A DNA stretch of 64,000 bases from Pseudomonas monteilii (GCA_001534745.1 CP013997.1:992001-1056000), one strand, 5' to 3'. Positions 51,807-61,647 are shown, counted from the stretch's first letter. The notes: generated from the letters alone by a model not told the origin. Made by a program: numbers and translations.

Positions 51807-51848
51807 TTCACGGTCGGCACGTCGTCGGCCGTTCATGGGGAGTTGACA

Positions 51849-53153
51849 GTGAAACCGGTCAAAGTAGGCATCTGTGGGTTGGGGACCGTCGGTGGCGGTA
51901 CCTTCAATGTGCTTCAGCGCAACGCCGAGGAAATCGCCCGGCGGGCCGGCCGTGGCATCGAAGTGGCGCAGATCGCCATGCGTTCGCAGAACCCCAACTG
52001 TCAGATTGCCGGTACCCCCATTACCGCCGATGTGTTCGAGGTCGCGAGCAACCCCGAGATCGACATCGTCATCGAACTGATCGGCGGCTACACCCTGGCG
52101 CGCGATCTGGTGCTCAAGGCCATCGAGAACGGTAAGCACGTGGTCACCGCGAACAAGGCGCTGATCGCCGTGCATGGCAACGAGATCTTCGCCAAGGCCC
52201 GCGAGCAGGGCGTGATCGTCGCCTTCGAAGCGGCCGTGGCCGGTGGCATCCCGGTGATCAAGGCCATCCGCGAAGGCCTGTCGGCCAACCGGATCAACTG
52301 GCTGGCCGGCATCATCAACGGCACCGGCAACTTCATCCTCACCGAGATGCGCGACAAGGGCCGCACTTTCCCCGATGTGCTCGCCGAAGCGCAGGCCCTG
52401 GGCTATGCCGAGGCCGACCCGACCTTCGACGTCGAAGGCATCGATGCCGCCCACAAGCTGACCATCCTGGCGTCGATCGCCTTCGGTATCCCGTTGCAGT
52501 TCGACAAGGCGTACACCGAGGGCATCACCCAACTGACCACGGCCGACGTCAACTACGCCGAGGCACTGGGCTACCGCATCAAGCACCTGGGCGTGGCCCG
52601 CAGCACCGACAGCGGTATCGAGCTGCGCGTGCATCCGACCCTGATCCCGGCCGACCGCTTGATCGCCAACGTCAACGGCGTGATGAACGCGGTCATGGTC
52701 AACGGCGATGCCGCTGGTTCGAGCCTCTACTATGGCGCTGGCGCCGGCATGGAGCCGACCGCCTCGTCGGTGGTGGCCGACGTGGTCGACGTGGTCCGCG
52801 CCATGACCTCCGACCCGGAAAACCGCGTGCCGCACCTGGCCTTCCAGCCCGACGCGCTGTCGGCCCATCCGATCCTGCCGATCGAGGCCTGCGAGAGTGC
52901 CTATTACCTGCGCATCCAGGCCAAGGATCACCCCGGTGTGCTGGCCCAGGTCGCGAGCATCCTGTCCGAGCGTGGCATCAACATCGAGTCGATCATGCAG
53001 AAGGAAGCCGAGGAGCAGGATGGCCTGGTGCCGATGATCCTGGTCACCCACCGCGTCATCGAGCAGCGCATCAACGATGCCATCGTCGCGCTGGAAGACT
53101 TGCAGGACGTGGTCGGCAAGGTGGTCCGCATTCGCGTCGAGCAACTGGGCTGA
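51849..53153 (+). CDS. hom: Homoserine dehydrogenase
   Basis: 434 residues from GTG 51849, chosen because GGGGAG lies at good distance; a TTG six bases upstream is possible. NAD(P) fold GICGLGTVGGGT, catalytic core (GIINGTGNFILTEM, YAEADPTFDVEGIDAAHK), and a C-terminal ACT domain (HPGVLAQVASILSERGI) for threonine feedback. Reduces aspartate semialdehyde to homoserine. thrC follows after 178 bases. Confidence 0.96.
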   Translation: MKPVKVGICGLGTVGGGTFNVLQRNAEEIARRAGRGIEVAQIAMRSQNPNCQIAGTPITADVFEVASNPEIDIVIELIGGYTLARDLVLKAIENGKHVVTANKALIAVHGNEIFAKAREQGVIVAFEAAVAGGIPVIKAIREGLSANRINWLAGIINGTGNFILTEMRDKGRTFPDVLAEAQALGYAEADPTFDVEGIDAAHKLTILASIAFGIPLQFDKAYTEGITQLTTADVNYAEALGYRIKHLGVARSTDSGIELRVHPTLIPADRLIANVNGVMNAVMVNGDAAGSSLYYGAGAGMEPTASSVVADVVDVVRAMTSDPENRVPHLAFQPDALSAHPILPIEACESAYYLRIQAKDHPGVLAQVASILSERGINIESIMQKEAEEQDGLVPMILVTHRVIEQRINDAIVALEDLQDVVGKVVRIRVEQLG

Positions 53154-53170
53154 GGGGGTGAACGGCGAGT

Positions 53171-53300
53171 GGCAAGCTGCAAGCTGCAAGCCGTAATCCT
53201 TCGCTTTCGAGACCCTAGAATTCATTACAGTCGCGTGGGGCGACAGAACGTAACGCTCAGCACCGCTAGACGAGCTTGAAGCTCGCCACTTGCAGCTTAC
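53171..53300. repeat. Second CAAGCTG-type inverted repeat locus
   Basis: GGCAAGCTGCAAGCTGCAAG (53171-53190) and the opposing GAGCTTGAAGCTC...TTGCAGCTTAC (53273-53300) flank ~80 bases. Same heptamer family as at 49794-49956 but shorter. Lies between hom and thrC. Confidence 0.7.
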
Positions 53301-53331
53301 GTCCCCGCCCCGCGCCCAGAGGTTTGCACAC

Positions 53332-54741
53332 ATGCGCTACATCAGCACTCGCGGCCAGGCGCCGGCCCTGAACTTCGAAGACGTCCTGCTGGCGGGCCTT
53401 GCCAGCGACGGCGGCCTTTACGTGCCGGAGAACCTGCCACGCTTCACCCAGGAAGAGATCGCGTCCTGGGCCGGTCTGCCGTACCACGAGCTGGCCTTCC
53501 GGGTGATGCGTCCGTTCGTCGAAGGCAGCATCGCCGATGCCGACTTCAAGCGGATCCTCGAAGAGACCTACGGCGAGTTCGCCCATGCTGCCGTGGCGCC
53601 GCTGCGTCAGCTCGACAGTAACGAATGGGTCATGGAGCTGTTCCACGGCCCGACCCTGGCGTTCAAGGACTTCGCCCTGCAACTGCTCGGTCGCCTGCTC
53701 GATCACGTGCTGCTCAAGCGCGGCGAGCGTGTGGTGATCGTCGGCGCCACCAGTGGCGACACCGGTTCGGCCGCCATCGAAGGCTGCCGCCGGTGCGACA
53801 ACGTCGACATCTTCATCCTGCACCCGCACCAGCGCGTGTCGGAGGTGCAGCGTCGGCAGATGACCACCATCCTCGGCGAGAACATCCACAACATCGCCAT
53901 CGAAGGCAACTTCGACGACTGCCAGGAGATGGTCAAGGCCAGCTTCGCCGACCAGTCCTTCCTCAAGGGCACCCGTCTGGTGGCGGTGAACTCGATCAAC
54001 TGGGCGCGGATCATGGCCCAGATCGTCTACTACTTCCATGCTGCCCTGCAGCTGGGCGGGCCGGCGCGTTCGGTGGCCTTCTCGGTGCCGACCGGCAACT
54101 TCGGCGACATCTTCGCCGGTTACCTGGCGCGCAACATGGGGCTGCCGATCAGTCAGCTGGTGGTCGCCACCAACCGCAACGACATCCTGCACCGGTTCAT
54201 GAGTGGCAACCGCTACGTCAAGGAAACCCTGCACGCCACCCTGTCGCCGTCGATGGACATCATGGTGTCGTCGAACTTCGAGCGCCTGCTGTTCGACCTG
54301 CACGGTCGCAGTGGCGCGGCGATCGCCGAGCTGATGGATCGCTTCCGCCAGGGCGGCGGCTTCACGGTGGAAGAAGACCGCTGGACCGAAGCCCGCAAGC
54401 TGTTCGACTCCCTCGCGGTCAGTGACGAGCAGACCTGCCAGACCATCGCCGAGGTCTTCGCCCGGACCGGCGAGGTGCTCGACCCGCACACGGCCATCGG
54501 CGTCAAGGCCGCCCGCGAGTGCCGTCGCAGCCTCGACACCCCGATGGTGATCCTGGGGACTGCCCATCCGGTCAAGTTCCCGGAAGCCGTGGAGCAGGCC
54601 GGCGTCGGCAAAGCCTTGGAGCTGCCAAGCCACCTGAGCGACCTGTTCAGCCGCGAAGAGCGTTGCACGGTCCTGCCCAACGACCTCAAGGCCGTCCAGG
54701 CCTTCGTGGCGCAGCATGGCAACCGCGGCAAGCCGCTTTAA
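53332..54741 (+). CDS. thrC: Threonine synthase
   Basis: 469 residues from ATG 53332. PLP enzyme turning O-phosphohomoserine into threonine. The PLP lysine is in TLAFKDFALQ, the phosphate-binding loop in GATSGDTGSAA, and NSINWARIMAQ is typical. Long form used by Gammaproteobacteria. It forms the threonine branch with hom just upstream. Confidence 0.97.
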   Translation: MRYISTRGQAPALNFEDVLLAGLASDGGLYVPENLPRFTQEEIASWAGLPYHELAFRVMRPFVEGSIADADFKRILEETYGEFAHAAVAPLRQLDSNEWVMELFHGPTLAFKDFALQLLGRLLDHVLLKRGERVVIVGATSGDTGSAAIEGCRRCDNVDIFILHPHQRVSEVQRRQMTTILGENIHNIAIEGNFDDCQEMVKASFADQSFLKGTRLVAVNSINWARIMAQIVYYFHAALQLGGPARSVAFSVPTGNFGDIFAGYLARNMGLPISQLVVATNRNDILHRFMSGNRYVKETLHATLSPSMDIMVSSNFERLLFDLHGRSGAAIAELMDRFRQGGGFTVEEDRWTEARKLFDSLAVSDEQTCQTIAEVFARTGEVLDPHTAIGVKAARECRRSLDTPMVILGTAHPVKFPEAVEQAGVGKALELPSHLSDLFSREERCTVLPNDLKAVQAFVAQHGNRGKPL

Positions 54742-54755
54742 TCCAGCGGTTCGGG

Positions 54756-54780
54756 AACGGCGCCAGAAGGCGCCGTTTTC
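54756..54780 (+). terminator. Terminator of thrC
   Basis: AACGGCGCC, loop AGAA, GGCGCCGTT, then TTC: perfect nine-base stem 15 bases after the stop. The T-tract is short but the stem is strong. Confidence 0.75.
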
Positions 54781-54892
54781 AGGTCGCCTCTAGGCTATTT
54801 CCCTACGTCCTTCAGTTATTTCCTACAGACCGCTCTAGAAGACCTTCCCTACAGTGGCCGGCCGTCGTGCCCGTCTACTGCAGGAGAAATGC

Positions 54893-55333
54893 ATGGACCG
54901 TCTGAGCGTCCTGATTCATCAGCACAGCCCCTTCCACCAGATTCACCTGCACCAGGCCTTGAACGCCCAGGGCGTGTACGACGTCCGGGTGAGCGACGAC
55001 CTGGCACTGGCCTGCACCTGGCTCAAGCGTGATCGCCCCTTCGACCTGCTGGTGGTGGACCATGGCGTTCGCCTGGCAGAAGGCACGCGGTTGCTCCAGC
55101 GCATGGCCCGCAGTCAGGGCGCGCGTGCTGTCCTGTTCGTCGGTCATCCGCGCGACGGCGAACGCGACCTGGCCCGCCAAGCGCAGGCGCTCGGCCTCTG
55201 GGTGCTGGGCGAACTGGACTGGCCCTTGTCGACCCTGGCCCTGGCGCGTCACCTGCAGCGGTTGCGGCGCAGCAGCCCGCGCCTGAGCAGGCGCTGTCAG
55301 CAAACGGTCATGACGACCTCGCATGCTCGCTGA
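54893..55333 (+). CDS. Pseudo-receiver protein (degenerate response-regulator domain)
   Basis: 146 residues from ATG 54893 with CAGGAG upstream. The pattern VLIHQHSPFHQIHLHQAL ... FDLLVVDHG ... AVLFVGHP ... VLGELDWPLS follows the strands of a CheY-like receiver. The phospho-acceptor Asp is kept at 56, but the acidic pair after strand 1 is His9-Gln10 and the conserved Lys before Pro is Trp110. So it probably cannot be phosphorylated normally. No output domain; the C-terminus is basic and rich in Arg. Similar to receiver-only proteins near thrC in other Pseudomonas (from memory). Confidence 0.7.
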   Translation: MDRLSVLIHQHSPFHQIHLHQALNAQGVYDVRVSDDLALACTWLKRDRPFDLLVVDHGVRLAEGTRLLQRMARSQGARAVLFVGHPRDGERDLARQAQALGLWVLGELDWPLSTLALARHLQRLRRSSPRLSRRCQQTVMTTSHAR

Positions 55334-55413
55334 ACCAGGCCAGGCATGCGCGAACTTTCTCTGCCCTGGCACGGTCAGTCTTCCTACCTAACCAGAACAA
55401 GCGAGTGAGTCGG

Positions 55414-55695
55414 ATGGAACGAATCTGCAAACTGCTCAATGAAGCCTTGACTCCCTATCACGCCACCCTCGGTGAAACCGATGCCCGTTCGATGCGTGAC
55501 CTGTCGCTCTTCGACCGTCAAGGTCGCCTGGTGCTGCGGCGCGCCGTGACCCTCTCGCAACTGCAGGACCAGCGCCTGCTGGTAGACCTGGTGGATGGGT
55601 TGCACCGCGACTTGCAAATCGCCGAAGGACGTCTGCAGCCCTGTGTGATCGCTGCCCTGCAGCACTGCCAGCAGTCGGTGGGAACCTTCGCCTGA
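55414..55695 (+). CDS. DUF3509 protein
   Basis: 93 residues from ATG 55414 (GTG 55405 is an alternative). The LSLFDRQGRLVLRRAVTLSQLQD and DLVDGLHRDL segments fit DUF3509, a small family found mainly in Pseudomonas with no known function. No signal peptide or membrane helix. 80 bases after the pseudo-receiver gene; a terminator follows. Confidence 0.75.
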   Translation: MERICKLLNEALTPYHATLGETDARSMRDLSLFDRQGRLVLRRAVTLSQLQDQRLLVDLVDGLHRDLQIAEGRLQPCVIAALQHCQQSVGTFA

Positions 55696-55785
55696 GGGCG
55701 CCGTCAGACAGGTAATGGCAGTCGTGCGGCGCTTTGCTCCGGTGTTGGCTGGCTGCCTCGGAAAGCTCCCAAGGGCTTTCGCTTG

Positions 55786-55824
55786 ACCCCGGGCGTCTTC
55801 CCCAGCGCCCGGGGTTTCTTTTTT
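55786..55824 (+). terminator. Rho-independent terminator after DUF3509 gene
   Basis: ACCCCGGGCG and CGCCCGGGGT form a ten-base stem with a ten-base loop, followed by TTCTTTTTT. On the plus strand it ends the DUF3509 transcript; it also lies ~60 bases beyond the minus-strand CoA transferase stop. Confidence 0.9.
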
Positions 55825-55885
55825 CCGGCGTTCATGTGGGCGTGTGGAACGTCCCCGCGATACTTTCCGTCCGCGCCCCGCTGTA

Positions 55886-57085
55886 CTAGACCACCCCGCG
55901 TGCCCGCAGCCCTGCGATGGCTTCAGCGTCGAATCCCAGCCCCGCCAGCACCGTCTCGGTATGCTCGCCCAGCGCCGGCCCCACCCACTCGGTGCCGCCG
56001 GGCGTTTCCGACAGTTTCGGCACGATCCCCGGCATCCGGAATGGCGTGCCATCGGGCAGCTTGGCCTGAAGGAACATCTCGCGTGCCAGAAACTGCGGAT
56101 CGCTGAACATGTCTTCGGCCGAGTAGATACGGCTGACCGGCACGCCCGCCGCATTGAGTACGCTCACGACCTCGTCCAGGGGCAACCCGCCTGCCCAGCG
56201 ATCGATCACGCCGTACAGCTCATCGCGCCGCCGATCACGGCCATCGTTGCTCGCCAGCGCCGGGTCATCGGCCAGGTCGGCGCGATCGATGGCGCGCATG
56301 AAGCGCTGGAAGATCGCATCGCCGTTGGCGCCGATCTGCACGTGGCGGCCATCGGCGCAGGTGTGGATGGAGGAGGGGGTGATGCCGGGCATGATGTTGC
56401 CGGTGCGCTCGCGAATGAACCCGAACACGTCGAACTCCGGCACCATGCTCTCCATCATCGCGAAGATGGCCTCGTACAGCGCCACGTCCACCACCTGGCC
56501 CTGTCCACCGTTGACGTCGCGATGACGCAAGGCCATGAGCGCGCCGATCACGCCCCACAGCGCTGCAATGGAATCACCGATGGAAATGCCCGTGCGCACG
56601 GGCGGGCGGTCCTCGAAACCGGTGATGTAGCGCAGGCCACCCATGGATTCACCGACCGCGCCGAAGCCTGGCTGGTCCTTCATCGGACCGGTCTGGCCGA
56701 ACCCCGACAACCGGACCATGACCAGGCGCGGGTTGAGCGCGTGCAGCACCTCCCAGCCCAGGCCGAGTTTCTCCAGCACCCCGGGGCGGAAGTTCTCGAT
56801 CAGGATGTCGGCCTCGGCCAGCAACCGCTTGAGCACGTCCAGGCCCTCGGGGTGCTTGAGGTTGAGCGTCAGCGACTGCTTGTTGCGCGCCTGCACGAAC
56901 CACCACAGGGACGTCCCCTCGTAGAGCTTGCGCCACTTGCGCAGCGGATCACCCCCGTCGGGCGATTCGATCTTCACGACCTCGGCACCGAACTCGGCAC
57001 AGATGCGCGACGCGAAGGGGCCGGCGATCAAGGTGCCGAGTTCGACGACCTTGAGGCCGGCGAGGGGTTTGCTGGGCATAGTCAT
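55886..57085 (-). CDS. CaiB/BaiF family CoA transferase
   Basis: 399 residues from ATG 57085 (ATG 57079 two codons later also possible). N-terminal GLKVVELGTLIAGPFASRICAEFGAEVVKIE and later ENFRPGVLEKLGLGWEVL, VRLSGFGQTGPMKDQPGFG and YEAIFAMMES are class III CoA-transferase motifs. Moves CoA between organic acids. No partner enzyme adjoins it, so the substrate is open. Divergent from the yaeQ-like gene. Confidence 0.92.
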   Translation of the reverse strand: MTMPSKPLAGLKVVELGTLIAGPFASRICAEFGAEVVKIESPDGGDPLRKWRKLYEGTSLWWFVQARNKQSLTLNLKHPEGLDVLKRLLAEADILIENFRPGVLEKLGLGWEVLHALNPRLVMVRLSGFGQTGPMKDQPGFGAVGESMGGLRYITGFEDRPPVRTGISIGDSIAALWGVIGALMALRHRDVNGGQGQVVDVALYEAIFAMMESMVPEFDVFGFIRERTGNIMPGITPSSIHTCADGRHVQIGANGDAIFQRFMRAIDRADLADDPALASNDGRDRRRDELYGVIDRWAGGLPLDEVVSVLNAAGVPVSRIYSAEDMFSDPQFLAREMFLQAKLPDGTPFRMPGIVPKLSETPGGTEWVGPALGEHTETVLAGLGFDAEAIAGLRARGVV

Positions 57086-57214
57086 GACGCATCCATGGCG
57101 GTGGGAACAGGCGCCCGGTTTTACCACAGGCCCTCGTCGGGCCGATACCGCTGCGACCCACCTGGCAGCAGGATCAGGTAGACTGTGCGCCTTTTCTTGC
57201 AGAAGCCCGCGTCC

Positions 57215-57757
57215 ATGGCCCAGCCGTCCACCACCTACAAGTTCGAACTCAACCTGACCGACCTCGACCGAGGTGTCTACGAAAGCGTTCGCCAGACCAT
57301 CGCCCGCCATCCGTCCGAGACCGAAGAGCGGCTGGCCGTGCGCTTGCTGGCCTACGCGCTGTGGTACAACGAGCAACTGGCGTTCGGGCGCGGTCTGTCG
57401 GACGTCGACGAAGCCGCCTTGTGGGAGCGCAGCCTGGACGACCGCATCCTGCACTGGATCGAAGTCGGCCAGCCGGATGCCGAGCGCCTGACCTGGTGCT
57501 CGCGCCGCACCGAGCGCACCAGCCTGCTGGCCTATGGCAGCCTGCGCGTCTGGCAGGGCAAGGTGGTCGATGCGGTCAAGGGCTTGAAGAACCTGAACAT
57601 CGCCGCCGTGCCGCAAGAGGTGCTGGAGGTCCTGGCCAAGGACATGCCGCGCACCATCAAGTGGGACGTGATGATCAGCGAAGGCACCGTGTTCGTCACC
57701 GACGACCGTGGCCAGCACGAAGTCCAGCTCGAGTGGCTGCTCGGCGAGCGCGGCTGA
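57215..57757 (+). CDS. yaeQ: YaeQ family protein
   Basis: 180 residues from ATG 57215. YKFELNLTDLDRGVYE, RHPSETEERLAVRLLAYALWY and GLSDVDEAALWERSLDD are diagnostic. YaeQ has a variant PD-(D/E)xK nuclease fold; no nuclease activity is established to my knowledge. In E. coli the gene was picked up as a suppressor in rfaH mutants. recJ starts 28 bases after it. Confidence 0.92.
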   Translation: MAQPSTTYKFELNLTDLDRGVYESVRQTIARHPSETEERLAVRLLAYALWYNEQLAFGRGLSDVDEAALWERSLDDRILHWIEVGQPDAERLTWCSRRTERTSLLAYGSLRVWQGKVVDAVKGLKNLNIAAVPQEVLEVLAKDMPRTIKWDVMISEGTVFVTDDRGQHEVQLEWLLGERG

Positions 57758-57785
57758 TGTCCCCCGATTCCAACTGAAGATGGCC

Positions 57786-59495
57786 ATGCGTATCGAACCC
57801 CGTCCACTGCCTGACACCCTGCCGTTCCTCGGGCCGCTGCCGCCCTTGCTCACACGCCTGTACGCCGCGCGTGGCGTGCAGTGCGAAGGCGAGCTGGACA
57901 AGAGCCTGGCGCGCCTGCTGCCGTACCAGCAGCTCAAGGGGATCGACAGGGCGGTCGAGCTACTGGTGCAGGCGATCGAGGCGGGCCAGCGCATCCTCAT
58001 CGTCGGCGACTTCGATGCCGACGGCGCCACCGCCAGCACCGTCGGTGTGCTCGGGCTGCGCCTGCTCGGCGCTGCCCACGTCGATTACCTGGTGCCCAAC
58101 CGCTTCGACTATGGCTACGGCTTGACCCCGGAGATCGTCGAGGTCGCCCTGCAGCGCCAGCCGGACCTGCTGCTGACCGTGGACAATGGCATCTCCAGTG
58201 TCGAGGGGGTCGCCGCCGCCAAGGCCGCTGGGCTGACGGTACTGGTCACCGACCACCACCTGCCGGGGCCGCAGTTGCCCGACGCCGATGCCATCGTCAA
58301 CCCGAACCAGCCCGGCTGTCCGTTTCCGAGCAAGTCGCTGGCCGGCGTGGGGGTCATCTTCTACGTGCTGATGGCGCTGCGCGCGCGCCTGCGCAGCCTG
58401 GGCCGCTACGACGCCCAGCCACAGCCGAACATCGGCGAACTGCTGGACCTGGTGGCATTGGGCAGCGTGGCGGACGTGGTGCCGCTGGATGCCAACAACC
58501 GCATTCTGGTCCACCAGGGCCTCGAACGCATCCGTGCAGGGCGCGCCCGTCCCGGCATCAAGGCGATCCTCGAGGTCGCACGGCGCGAGCCTCAGCGCAT
58601 CAGTTCCACGGACCTCGGCTTCATCCTCGGGCCTCGGCTCAACGCGGCCGGCCGCCTGGACGACATGAGCCTGGGGATCGAGTGCCTGCTGTGCGACGAC
58701 CCGGACCTGGCACGCGACATGGCCGCCCAGCTGGACGACCTCAACCGCGACCGCAAGTCCATCGAGCAAGGCATGCAGCGCGAGGCGCTGGCGCAGCTCA
58801 AGGACCTGCCCATCGAGTCCATGCCCTACGGCCTGTGCCTGTTCGACGCCGACTGGCATCAGGGCGTGATCGGCATCCTGGCCTCGCGCCTGAAGGAGCG
58901 CTACCACCGCCCGACCATCGCCTTCGCCGATGCAGGCGACGGCATGCTCAAGGGCTCGGCGCGTTCGGTGCCAGGCTTTCACGTGCGCGATGCCCTGGAT
59001 GCGGTGGCGGCCCGTCACCCGGCGCTGATCAGCAAGTTCGGCGGGCATGCGATGGCCGCCGGGCTGTCGCTGCCCGCCGAGCATTTCCCGGCGTTCGCCG
59101 AGGCCTTCGACGAGGAAGTGCGACGCCAGCTGCGCGAAGAGGACCTGACCGGCCGCCTGCTGTCGGACGGTACCCTGGCGGTGGAGGAGTTCCACCTGGA
59201 GCTGGCGCGCGCGTTGCGCCATGCCGGCCCCTGGGGCCAGCATTTTCCAGAACCGCTGTTCCACGGGGTGTTCCAGCTGGTCGAGCAACGCATCGTCGGC
59301 GAGCGTCATCTGAAGGTGGTGCTCAAGAGTGAATGCGGCAGCGTGCGTCTGGATGGGATCGCCTTTGGCGTCGATCTCGCCGTCTGGCCCGACCCTGCCG
59401 TGCGTTGGGTGGAAGTGGCCTACAAGCTGGACGTCAACGAGTTTCGCGGCCAGGAAAGCGTCCAGTTGCTGATCACGCACCTCGAACCGCGCTGA
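57786..59495 (+). CDS. recJ: Single-stranded-DNA-specific exonuclease RecJ
   Basis: 569 residues from ATG 57786 (ATG 57780 is two codons earlier), GAAG site upstream. DHH phosphoesterase motifs GDFDADGATAS, TVDNGISS and VTDHHLPG, then the DHHA1 region (SARSVPGFHVRDAL, KFGGHAMAAGLSL) and an OB-like C-terminus. Degrades 5' single strands in RecF recombination and mismatch repair. Confidence 0.97.
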   Translation: MRIEPRPLPDTLPFLGPLPPLLTRLYAARGVQCEGELDKSLARLLPYQQLKGIDRAVELLVQAIEAGQRILIVGDFDADGATASTVGVLGLRLLGAAHVDYLVPNRFDYGYGLTPEIVEVALQRQPDLLLTVDNGISSVEGVAAAKAAGLTVLVTDHHLPGPQLPDADAIVNPNQPGCPFPSKSLAGVGVIFYVLMALRARLRSLGRYDAQPQPNIGELLDLVALGSVADVVPLDANNRILVHQGLERIRAGRARPGIKAILEVARREPQRISSTDLGFILGPRLNAAGRLDDMSLGIECLLCDDPDLARDMAAQLDDLNRDRKSIEQGMQREALAQLKDLPIESMPYGLCLFDADWHQGVIGILASRLKERYHRPTIAFADAGDGMLKGSARSVPGFHVRDALDAVAARHPALISKFGGHAMAAGLSLPAEHFPAFAEAFDEEVRRQLREEDLTGRLLSDGTLAVEEFHLELARALRHAGPWGQHFPEPLFHGVFQLVEQRIVGERHLKVVLKSECGSVRLDGIAFGVDLAVWPDPAVRWVEVAYKLDVNEFRGQESVQLLITHLEPR

Positions 59496-59598
59496 ACCGG
59501 GTACGGCAAAACGGGTCTAGGCTCAGAGAAGCCGGCATGCGGCTTGCCCTCCACGGGTGAGCACGGCCGGTCCCCTTGCCGCCTTCGGAGGACCTTCC

Positions 59599-60705
59599 AT
59601 GAGCCTGCTGCTCGAGCCGTACACCCTGCGCCAGCTGACCTTGCCCAACCGCATCGCGGTCTCGCCGATGTGCCAGTACTCCAGCGTCGATGGCCTGGCC
59701 AACGACTGGCACCTGGTCCACCTGGGCAGCCGCGCCGTCGGTGGCGCAGGGCTGGTCATGACCGAAGCCGTCGCGGTGACGCCGGACGGCCGCATCACCG
59801 CCGAAGACCTGGGGCTGTGGCACGACGAGCAGATCGCGCCGCTGCAGCGCATCACCCGCTTCATCGTCGCCCAAGGCTCGGTGCCAGCCATCCAGCTGGC
59901 CCATGCCGGGCGCAAGGCCAGTACCCATCGCCCCTGGTTGGGCAAGCACGGCAGCGTGTCGGTCGAGCAGGGCGGTTGGCAACCCGTCGGGCCCTCGCCG
60001 ATCGCCTTCGACCCTGAGCACACCGCGCCCCTCGAGCTGAGCGAGGGGCAGATACAGGACATGGTGCAGGCCTTCGTGGCCTCGGCCCGCCGCGCCCTGA
60101 CGGCGGGCTTCAAGGTGGTCGAGCTCCACGCCGCCCACGGCTACCTGCTGCACCAGTTCCTCTCGCCTCTGAGCAACCAGCGGCGCGACAGCTACGGCGG
60201 CAGCTTCGAGAACCGTATCCGCCTGACGCTGGAAGTGACCGAGGCCGTGCGTGAGGTCTGGCCTCAGGACCTGCCGCTGTTCGTGCGCGTTTCGGCCACC
60301 GACTGGGTCGAGGACGGCTGGAACCCGGAAGAAACCGTCGAACTGGCCCGGCGCCTGAAGGCCTTGGGTGTCGACCTGATCGACGTGTCCTCTGGCGGCA
60401 CCTCGGCCAACGCCGAGATCCCGACCGGGCCAGGCTATCAAACGCGCTTCGCCGAGAAGGTGCGCAAGGAGTCGGGGCTGGCCACCGGCACGGTGGGCAT
60501 GATCACCGAACCGGCCCAGGCCGAGCACATCCTGCGTACCGGGCAGGCGGACATGATCTTCCTGGCCCGGGAGCTGCTGCGCGATCCTTACTGGCCCCTG
60601 CATGCCGACGACGACCTGGGCGGCAAGCAGGCGGTCTGGCCGGCGCAATACCAGCGCGCCACCCACCGCGATCAACCGATTCACGAGTCGGACCTGCGCG
60701 ACTGA
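59599..60705 (+). CDS. NADH:flavin oxidoreductase, Old Yellow Enzyme family (YqjM type)
   Basis: 368 residues from ATG 59599 with GGAGGA upstream. FMN-binding TIM barrel: LPNRIAVSPMCQYSS with the redox-tuning Cys of the YqjM/XenA subgroup, HAGRKAST, ELHAAHGYLLHQFLSP with the substrate His, and RDSYGGSFENR. Reduces activated C=C bonds, nitro esters or similar xenobiotics. Related to P. putida XenA but not identical enough by eye to give the symbol. Confidence 0.9.
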   Translation: MSLLLEPYTLRQLTLPNRIAVSPMCQYSSVDGLANDWHLVHLGSRAVGGAGLVMTEAVAVTPDGRITAEDLGLWHDEQIAPLQRITRFIVAQGSVPAIQLAHAGRKASTHRPWLGKHGSVSVEQGGWQPVGPSPIAFDPEHTAPLELSEGQIQDMVQAFVASARRALTAGFKVVELHAAHGYLLHQFLSPLSNQRRDSYGGSFENRIRLTLEVTEAVREVWPQDLPLFVRVSATDWVEDGWNPEETVELARRLKALGVDLIDVSSGGTSANAEIPTGPGYQTRFAEKVRKESGLATGTVGMITEPAQAEHILRTGQADMIFLARELLRDPYWPLHADDDLGGKQAVWPAQYQRATHRDQPIHESDLRD

Positions 60706-60870
60706 CGGCATGGCCCTGGGCCGCTCGTCGCGTGCCCAGGGTCGCGCCCTGGCCCAGGGTGCGGGGCAGACGGCTCTCGTAGCCCACGCAACATCCCGAA
60801 GCACAATCTTTTAAGCGCCCGTTAAGCCAAGGACTCTAATCTGCAAGCCATTCCCTTCAGGAGACTGCAG

Positions 60871-61647
60871 ATGAACACCCGTGCCTTGCTCGAAAACCTG
60901 TTCAAATCCGGCCAATCGCTGCTTCAGGACCGCGCCTCGGGCAAAGGGGGCGGGCTGAGCGATCTGCTGGGCGCCGCCAAGGGCGCCACCCAGGGCGGGG
61001 GTGGGCTGGGCAGCCTGCTCGGGGGCGGCAAAGGCCAGTCGGGTGGGTTGGGTGGCCTGCTGTCGGGGGCCGGTGGCGGCGCCATGGCCGCCAGTGCCCT
61101 GGGCGTGCTGATGGGCAGCAAGAAGGCCCGCAAGTACGGCGGCAAGGCGCTCACCTATGGGGGGCTGGCCGCACTGGGCGTACTGGCCTACAAGGCGCTG
61201 GGCAACTGGCAGGCGCAGCAGGGCCAGGCCAACGCTGCCGAGCCGCAGACCATCGACCGGCTGCCGGCCGACCAGGCCGAGCAGCACAGCCAGGCCATCC
61301 TCACCGCCCTGGTGGCCGCGGCCAAGGCCGACGGGCATGTGGATGAGCAGGAGCGCGCAGCCATCGAAGGTGAGTTCGTCAAACTGGACAACGATCCAGA
61401 GATGAAACAGTGGTTGCATCAGCAGCTCGAGCGCCCCCTGGACCCGGCCGAGGTCGCGCGCGCGGCGCAGACACCGGAAATGGCTGCCGAGATGTACCTG
61501 GCCAGCGTCATGGTGGTGGATCAGGAAAGCTTCATGGAGCGCGCCTACCTCGACGAACTGGCCCGCCAGCTGAAGCTGGAGCCTGCCCTGCGCCAGGAGC
61601 TTGAAAGCCAGGCCAAGGCCGCTGCGGATGTCACGCCTGGCCCGTGA
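60871..61647 (+). CDS. DUF533 (YebE-like) membrane protein
   Basis: 258 residues. The first ~75 residues are very Gly-rich (GGGLSDLL, GGGGLGSLLGGGKG), a helix follows at about 95-112 (LTYGGLAALGVLAYKAL), and a TerB-like helical domain fills the C-terminus (AILTALVAAAKADGHVDEQERAAIEG). Role unknown; E. coli YebE belongs to the same family and is envelope-stress linked. Confidence 0.88.
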   Translation: MNTRALLENLFKSGQSLLQDRASGKGGGLSDLLGAAKGATQGGGGLGSLLGGGKGQSGGLGGLLSGAGGGAMAASALGVLMGSKKARKYGGKALTYGGLAALGVLAYKALGNWQAQQGQANAAEPQTIDRLPADQAEQHSQAILTALVAAAKADGHVDEQERAAIEGEFVKLDNDPEMKQWLHQQLERPLDPAEVARAAQTPEMAAEMYLASVMVVDQESFMERAYLDELARQLKLEPALRQELESQAKAAADVTPGP

